Below are positions 32,569-36,980 of a DNA stretch of 36,980 nucleotides, piece by piece. The stretch lies in assembly GCA_016930275.1 (NCBI GenBank), contig JAFGHA010000025.1, forward strand, positions 1 through 36,980, given 5' to 3'. This DNA is from Chitinispirillaceae bacterium. GTDB taxonomy: Bacteria > Fibrobacterota > Chitinivibrionia > Chitinivibrionales > Chitinispirillaceae. A program made the position numbers and the translations under genes. Position 1 is the first letter of the stretch, and each line of letters begins with the position of its first letter. The notes beneath the pieces are model-generated. The model had not been told where the DNA came from. It searched no databases and saw only the letters and a list, made by a program, of their open reading frames with translations.

Positions 32569-33705
32569 ATGCCGGGACCAGCAGCAAAATTCGGGTCAAT
32601 GACAGCTCACGGAGGATCGGTGATCGGACCGGGATGTCCGACGGTTTTAATCAATAAAGTACCCGCCATTCGTATGGGCCCTGACATGCACCTGTGTCCC
32701 ATGGTTACTCCCGGAACACCACCGATTCCGCATGTGGGCATGACCTGTGTAGGGCCGGGTGTTCCCACGGTCCTGATCGGTAAAATGCCTGCTGCAACAA
32801 TGGGTGATCAATTCCTCTGTGTCGGACCACCGGCGCCGATTATTACCGGGGCCTTTGATGTGCTGATCGGTACCGGCGGCGGTGGTGGCGGCGGCGGTGG
32901 TGGAGGCGGCGGTGGTGGAGGCGGCGGCGGAGGAGGAGCGGGAGCCGGGGGGGGTAGCGTGAGTGCGGCGACTGCAGCGCTGATCAGTGCGGCGATTGCA
33001 GGGAATGCGGCTGATACTGCGGAAGAGTCGGTTCATTTTCTTGACGCATTATATCAGGATAAGGTAAAACTGCCGGTTGGTGGCCTGAAATATATCATCA
33101 AATTCAAAGATGGTAAAGAAATGTCCGGTCCGCTTGCAGGAGCGATAAAAAAAGGCGGAATTGAGGAGGGAACCTATGACATTACCCTGCGGGGAATTGC
33201 CATGGTGCGCTGGGAACCATTACAAGCCAAGGTAGGCGATACTGTAGAGATGGTTGCTCTTGGTGTCGGGCTTGAACCGGGAGAAAAAGCGAAATTCAGT
33301 GTTTATGTTCGTGACGGCAGTTACACCGATTATGAACTCGCTACTTTCGAAACGACCGTCAACGGTGAAGAGGTGAGGGTACCTTGGAATCTCGAAATTG
33401 ACGAAAAATTTATGAAAATAGTTGAAAAAAAAGGTGAGAAAAAACGGTATTCACAACCGTTTTTCTTTTTCAAGGTGACCATAAATGAACTGCATGAGCA
33501 GTCGGGGATGCTGTATCTGCAGGATTGGGTGGAAATTGCTATCAACGATGACAATGACGAGCCGATCACACAGAAAGATTTTTCTGTTTTTTGTTCAAGT
33601 GGAGAAGTTAAAACAGGGAAAACTGATGGTGATGGCAATTTAAAGGTTGAAGGAATTCCTCCTGGTACATGTACGGTCCAATATAACCTGCGAAATGAGA
33701 ATTAG
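32569..33705 (+). CDS. PAAR-repeat protein with 21-glycine linker and C-terminal extension
   Basis: The N-terminal 100 residues hold two PAAR-type repeats (GGSVIGPGCPTVLINKVPA and VGPGVPTVLIGKMPA), each with MGD- or MGP-type turns and Cys at 23, 43, 60 and 84. PAAR proteins cap the VgrG spike with a zinc-bound tip. A run of 21 Gly (residues 103-123) then A/G-rich text links to a helix (VSAATAALISAAIAG) and a beta-rich region (YDITLRGIAMVRWEPLQAKVGDTVEM). The last 60 residues (VEIAINDDNDEPITQKDF, KTDGDGNLKVEGIPPGTC) match the short CarboxypepD_reg-like module often seen beside type VI effectors. The gene lies 146 bp after vgrG and 12 bp before the next ORF. Confidence 0.88.
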   Translation: MPGPAAKFGSMTAHGGSVIGPGCPTVLINKVPAIRMGPDMHLCPMVTPGTPPIPHVGMTCVGPGVPTVLIGKMPAATMGDQFLCVGPPAPIITGAFDVLIGTGGGGGGGGGGGGGGGGGGGGGAGAGGGSVSAATAALISAAIAGNAADTAEESVHFLDALYQDKVKLPVGGLKYIIKFKDGKEMSGPLAGAIKKGGIEEGTYDITLRGIAMVRWEPLQAKVGDTVEMVALGVGLEPGEKAKFSVYVRDGSYTDYELATFETTVNGEEVRVPWNLEIDEKFMKIVEKKGEKKRYSQPFFFFKVTINELHEQSGMLYLQDWVEIAINDDNDEPITQKDFSVFCSSGEVKTGKTDGDGNLKVEGIPPGTCTVQYNLRNEN

Positions 33706-33717
33706 GGATTTTTAATC

Positions 33718-36700
33718 ATGGCTACCGCGACTCCGTCTCCTAAAAAACGCTCCTTTCCTGAATTTATCAATGGCGTTTCTGTTTCCACTTCAAAAAAGCA
33801 TATTCTGAAATTAAATCCGGTTAAGGCGAAAATGCTTGAACTGGACGATGTGCTTTACCATACCAACAGTGCAGTTATAATGCCGGAAATTCCTCAAACG
33901 GCTGCTGCTGCCCCCGGAAACCAGATTACCGGTTTACGGGCGATAGCCTTGGGTCTCAAGCAGATTGAGTTCGATCCGCGCACATCGGTACTCATTGCTG
34001 CCCATACCGATACTGAAGGCAGTGCCGAGGATAATTTTGCCCTTTCAAAAAAACGCGGTAAGGGCATTTATACACTGATGACATCCGGCCGAAAGGAGGA
34101 CTGGGCTTATAACAGTTCTCAGCAACATGTCATCGAAGATTATCAGCAGATTCTAAAATACATGTTCGACAAACATGGATGGACCGACTGTGATCCCGGT
34201 CCAATCAATAATACGTGGAATGCGTCTACCAAGAAGGCTACTGAAGCATTTATCGATAAATACAATGCTGAAATGGTTCATGGTGCGAATCCTCCTCTTG
34301 ACGCAGTTGAGATTGATAAAAGGGTTGCATTGTATGCCATCGAACATGACTGGAAACACAAATGGACCATCTACCTGTGGCGAGCGGTTTATGATATCTA
34401 TGTAAACGAAATCATGAAGACACTGAATGTTGATAGGGCACTTCTCGATTCGAGATACCGGTCAAAAATCAGCTTTCTTAAAAATGCCGATAATGAGCAT
34501 TACCTGGGGTGCGGTGAATCGCATCCTATTGACAAAAAAAACAAAAACGAATATCGTTCGCAGAAAAACCGACGGGTAGAGGTCTATTTTTTTAACAGAG
34601 CGGAGATGAAGAATGCCTGGGGACATTTTATCAAGTGGTGGATTACCCATCCCTGTCCCTCCTTCGGTAAAAAAATACACGGACCGGATATCTGTCCGCT
34701 GTGGCATAATCTGTTATTCAAAAAGTTACCGATTGATGAGGCTGATCTAACCTGTGTCGGTTATCATCTGAAGTTTAATTTCTGGGAACGGAAAACCAAT
34801 AAACGACTCAGCGTACCGGATGGACTTCAGATAAACGCATTTTCCGATAGTGCGGAAGCTAATAACCTTAATGCGCGGGTTTCGTATATGGCAAGGGATG
34901 GCATATATCTGGTCAAAGTTCCCGACGATGCCTCACGGACGCATATTCATTTCACGTTCAACTCGATTCAGGGAACCGACACGTCGCCCCGTTGGGTAAA
35001 AATTACTCCTACGGCAAGACCGAATTATTTCCAGAAAAAAATCGTTTCAGAGAATGAGATCCGGACCCAGAACGGTAATACCTCACTGGAAGACCTTCCG
35101 TTTGAAAAACAGTTGGAGTATTATGATCTTCCGGCCCAGTGGTCCTCGATCAATTACCATACACGGTATGACAATAATTTTGATACCGGTGATACATTTG
35201 ACGTTGTGGTGCAGACTCGTAAACAGTACAAACCCTTCGGCCAGAATATAACCAGTCCTACCGAAGCTTTGGTATTTTCACTCGATGATATTGTGCTTCT
35301 GGATACTGCAACGGGAACACAGGCTATACGGGATGCGGACCATAGAGCGGGGAATGTGAATGTCGTACCGGCAGGTGTCAATCCACCGCATTATCCCGCA
35401 TTGAGCAATAACTCACGTATAAAGATTTTTATTGCCGATACCACAAGCGGAAGGTTGCAGCTCTATAAAACCGGTGCTGCCGACGCGACTGCCCGGATAC
35501 CTTTTCCATCGAATTACATTGCTGTTAAGCAAGCGGAGTTTCCTCGTGCCCGGATTGTTTTTTTTCGCGATGGTTTTTATACAATCGGTTCTCGTCGTAC
35601 CAGGGCAATTGCGGGCTGGCAGGCCAACGGTTTTGTTGTAGGAGCGAGAGCGGCGGTTCGAAACGACCAACGGTATCATCAGCGCTGGTTGATGGCATGG
35701 AATAATCCAACATCACCGCCTGAATACCATGCGTGTGGAGATTATGAGCTTCATTATTTTCACCATTTGTATTATATCAATAACAAGCCTGTTTCTTATC
35801 TTGTTAAATATGTCTCGATTTCGTTCATGGGTGATACCCGGGCCGGCAATACCGTTCCCCCCTGGTCTCCCGATATTCTCAATTTTATAGATTCCGGTGT
35901 CTATAACGCGATGAACCGGTGGAATGTCAAAAAACTGTATTTCGAAGAACGAACCAATACGGCACTCAATGTCGTTGATCCGACGCTCATTTTCCCGTTT
36001 TCATTTTTTGACGAGCGGGAGACGTTCCACGTGGCCGCCGCAAATCCGGCCAATCACCCGACGAATATTAATTTCGAGAATCAGAATCAGATCATGCCGC
36101 TCTGGTCGAATGGGGAATTAAGAACTGCACAAAATAATGCATTGGGGGGAAGGTCCAGGTATATGGCTTTTGTATGTGACACAACTCCAGCCCAAAGAGC
36201 TTTTCAATGGGAGATACGAACGTTCAGTGCCTCACCTTATTCGATTTTTGCTCTTGGAATCGCCGACTATCAGGACAAGGGATCGGCCAGGTTTGAAGAT
36301 CCGGAAGGAAATTTCGGTTTTCTGACTTTCGCGCATGAACTTGGTCATGCTACCGGGCTCCCCGATGAATACGTCAGGGACGGATTTTCTATTCAGCAAC
36401 AACCTGCAGCTCCCGGAGGCAATCCTGTAGTATCGACGTTTTCTTCATATGATCAGGGGTGGGAACCCTACGAAACGGAATCTCCAGACAACTTGTCGAT
36501 CATGCAGGGTAATCGTACTCCTAAGATGCATCATCACTGGTATGCACTGTATTTTCTCAATACTGAAATTCTTTTAAATCACCATCATATGGACCGCTTT
36601 TTTCCGTCGACACGGCAATTTGTAATCAAAGATGAGAACAGGATCGCCTATACCTATACACGTGGAGTGATGTCTCGTCAAGGTACGCATCGTCGGATTC

Positions 36701-36980
36701 ATCAGGTGACTCCTGCCGGTGTCGCAACTACACGGGAAGTCAGACTCGATTGTCAGCGGCCGATGCATCGAACACAGCAGTTCGCTTTACCGGGGGCGCC
36801 AACCAGACGTCTTTCGCTCTCGTTGTACGATGTGGGGCAGGATCGCTCCTCATACGAAGAGTTTTATTCCGGGCAGTTGATTGAAATGTACCAGGGGGTG
36901 CTTACTGTGCGGGTCATGATCAGGGTACGATTTGAAGGGGGGGTGAATCATGCTCACTGGCGTACCGGTACAAATCTTAC
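33718..36980 (+). CDS. Large OmpA-like/metzincin putative T6SS effector, 3' partial
   Basis: The frame is open from the ATG at 33718 to the window edge (1087 codons, no stop). Residues about 40-294 form an OmpA-like peptidoglycan-binding domain: AAHTDTEGSAEDNFALSKKR holds Asp98 and Arg113, spaced 15 residues like the peptidoglycan-binding pair of OmpA. The closing strand is YLGCGESHPID and NRRVEVYFF (284-292). A helical insert of about 120 residues splits the domain. Residues 340-800 are unfamiliar. HELGHATGLPD at 873-883 fits the metzincin site HExxHxxGxxD (zinc ligands H873, H877, D883; catalytic E874), and SIM with M929 fits the Met-turn. No signal peptide. Placement after vgrG-PAAR suggests a secreted effector that binds cell wall and cleaves protein; inference. 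Confidence 0.82.
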   Translation, partial: MATATPSPKKRSFPEFINGVSVSTSKKHILKLNPVKAKMLELDDVLYHTNSAVIMPEIPQTAAAAPGNQITGLRAIALGLKQIEFDPRTSVLIAAHTDTEGSAEDNFALSKKRGKGIYTLMTSGRKEDWAYNSSQQHVIEDYQQILKYMFDKHGWTDCDPGPINNTWNASTKKATEAFIDKYNAEMVHGANPPLDAVEIDKRVALYAIEHDWKHKWTIYLWRAVYDIYVNEIMKTLNVDRALLDSRYRSKISFLKNADNEHYLGCGESHPIDKKNKNEYRSQKNRRVEVYFFNRAEMKNAWGHFIKWWITHPCPSFGKKIHGPDICPLWHNLLFKKLPIDEADLTCVGYHLKFNFWERKTNKRLSVPDGLQINAFSDSAEANNLNARVSYMARDGIYLVKVPDDASRTHIHFTFNSIQGTDTSPRWVKITPTARPNYFQKKIVSENEIRTQNGNTSLEDLPFEKQLEYYDLPAQWSSINYHTRYDNNFDTGDTFDVVVQTRKQYKPFGQNITSPTEALVFSLDDIVLLDTATGTQAIRDADHRAGNVNVVPAGVNPPHYPALSNNSRIKIFIADTTSGRLQLYKTGAADATARIPFPSNYIAVKQAEFPRARIVFFRDGFYTIGSRRTRAIAGWQANGFVVGARAAVRNDQRYHQRWLMAWNNPTSPPEYHACGDYELHYFHHLYYINNKPVSYLVKYVSISFMGDTRAGNTVPPWSPDILNFIDSGVYNAMNRWNVKKLYFEERTNTALNVVDPTLIFPFSFFDERETFHVAAANPANHPTNINFENQNQIMPLWSNGELRTAQNNALGGRSRYMAFVCDTTPAQRAFQWEIRTFSASPYSIFALGIADYQDKGSARFEDPEGNFGFLTFAHELGHATGLPDEYVRDGFSIQQQPAAPGGNPVVSTFSSYDQGWEPYETESPDNLSIMQGNRTPKMHHHWYALYFLNTEILLNHHHMDRFFPSTRQFVIKDENRIAYTYTRGVMSRQGTHRRIHQVTPAGVATTREVRLDCQRPMHRTQQFALPGAPTRRLSLSLYDVGQDRSSYEEFYSGQLIEMYQGVLTVRVMIRVRFEGGVNHAHWRTGTNL

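Noticed and set aside
32647-33036. 129-codon minus-strand frame with Ala/Thr/Ser repeats
   Set aside because: Its repeats are simply the antisense of the glycine-codon run in the PAAR gene.
1-36980. CRISPR arrays, insertion sequences, prophage or integrase genes
   Set aside because: I saw no regularly spaced direct repeats, transposase or integrase motifs. The two tRNA genes have no adjacent integrase or repeated 3' end.

Overview
The window looks like chromosomal DNA from a Gram-negative member of the FCB group, most likely Fibrobacterota in the Chitinivibrionia/Chitinispirillum direction. The reasons are a TIGR02147-type regulator (a family I know chiefly from Fibrobacter), several secreted proteins ending in a type IX-like C-terminal sorting domain, outer-membrane and lipoprotein genes, and a secreted GH8 glycanase. 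The placement is by family knowledge only; no search was run.

Layout. Positions 1-10000 hold cell-surface genes: a CotH-fold protein cut by the window edge, a TIGR02147 regulator coupled to a lipoprotein, a tandem pair of small secreted paralogues, a VIT/VWA protein and an FG-GAP propeller protein. Positions 10000-15060 hold a four-helix-bundle protein, an ECF sigma factor with a palindromic leader, transketolase and a YfcE-like phosphodiesterase. Positions 15100-21110 hold a Rieske protein with a sorting tail, a secreted GH8 enzyme, and a beta-barrel/lipoprotein pair. Positions 21411-23930 hold tRNA-Gln and tRNA-Glu genes, citrate synthase, a 73-residue selenoprotein of the SelW/Rdx family read through an in-frame UGA, and ispF. 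Positions 23950-29980 hold a STAS fusion protein, a secreted HExxH peptidase with a lipoprotein, a TPR protein and a DsbD-alpha-like protein. From 30263 to the end runs a type VI secretion cassette: vgrG, a PAAR protein with a 21-glycine linker, and a very large ORF open at the window end.

Two items stand out. First, the selenoprotein at 23200-23421 is invisible to normal ORF calling. It has a CxxU motif and, 15 nt past the UGA, a perfect hairpin whose GGUCU loop matches the known bacterial SECIS. Second, the last ORF (33718 to the edge, at least 1087 codons) joins an OmpA-like peptidoglycan-binding domain, split by a helical insert, to a metzincin-like zinc protease site (HELGHATGLPD with a downstream SIM Met-turn). 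Its place directly after vgrG and PAAR suggests a type VI effector.

How the genes fit together. Many products are exported: GH8 glycanase, propeller, VIT/VWA protein, peptidase and Rieske protein. At least five share a similar C-terminal tail, which suggests one outer-membrane secretion or anchoring route. The housekeeping genes (tkt, gltA, ispF, tRNAs) are islands between these surface loci.
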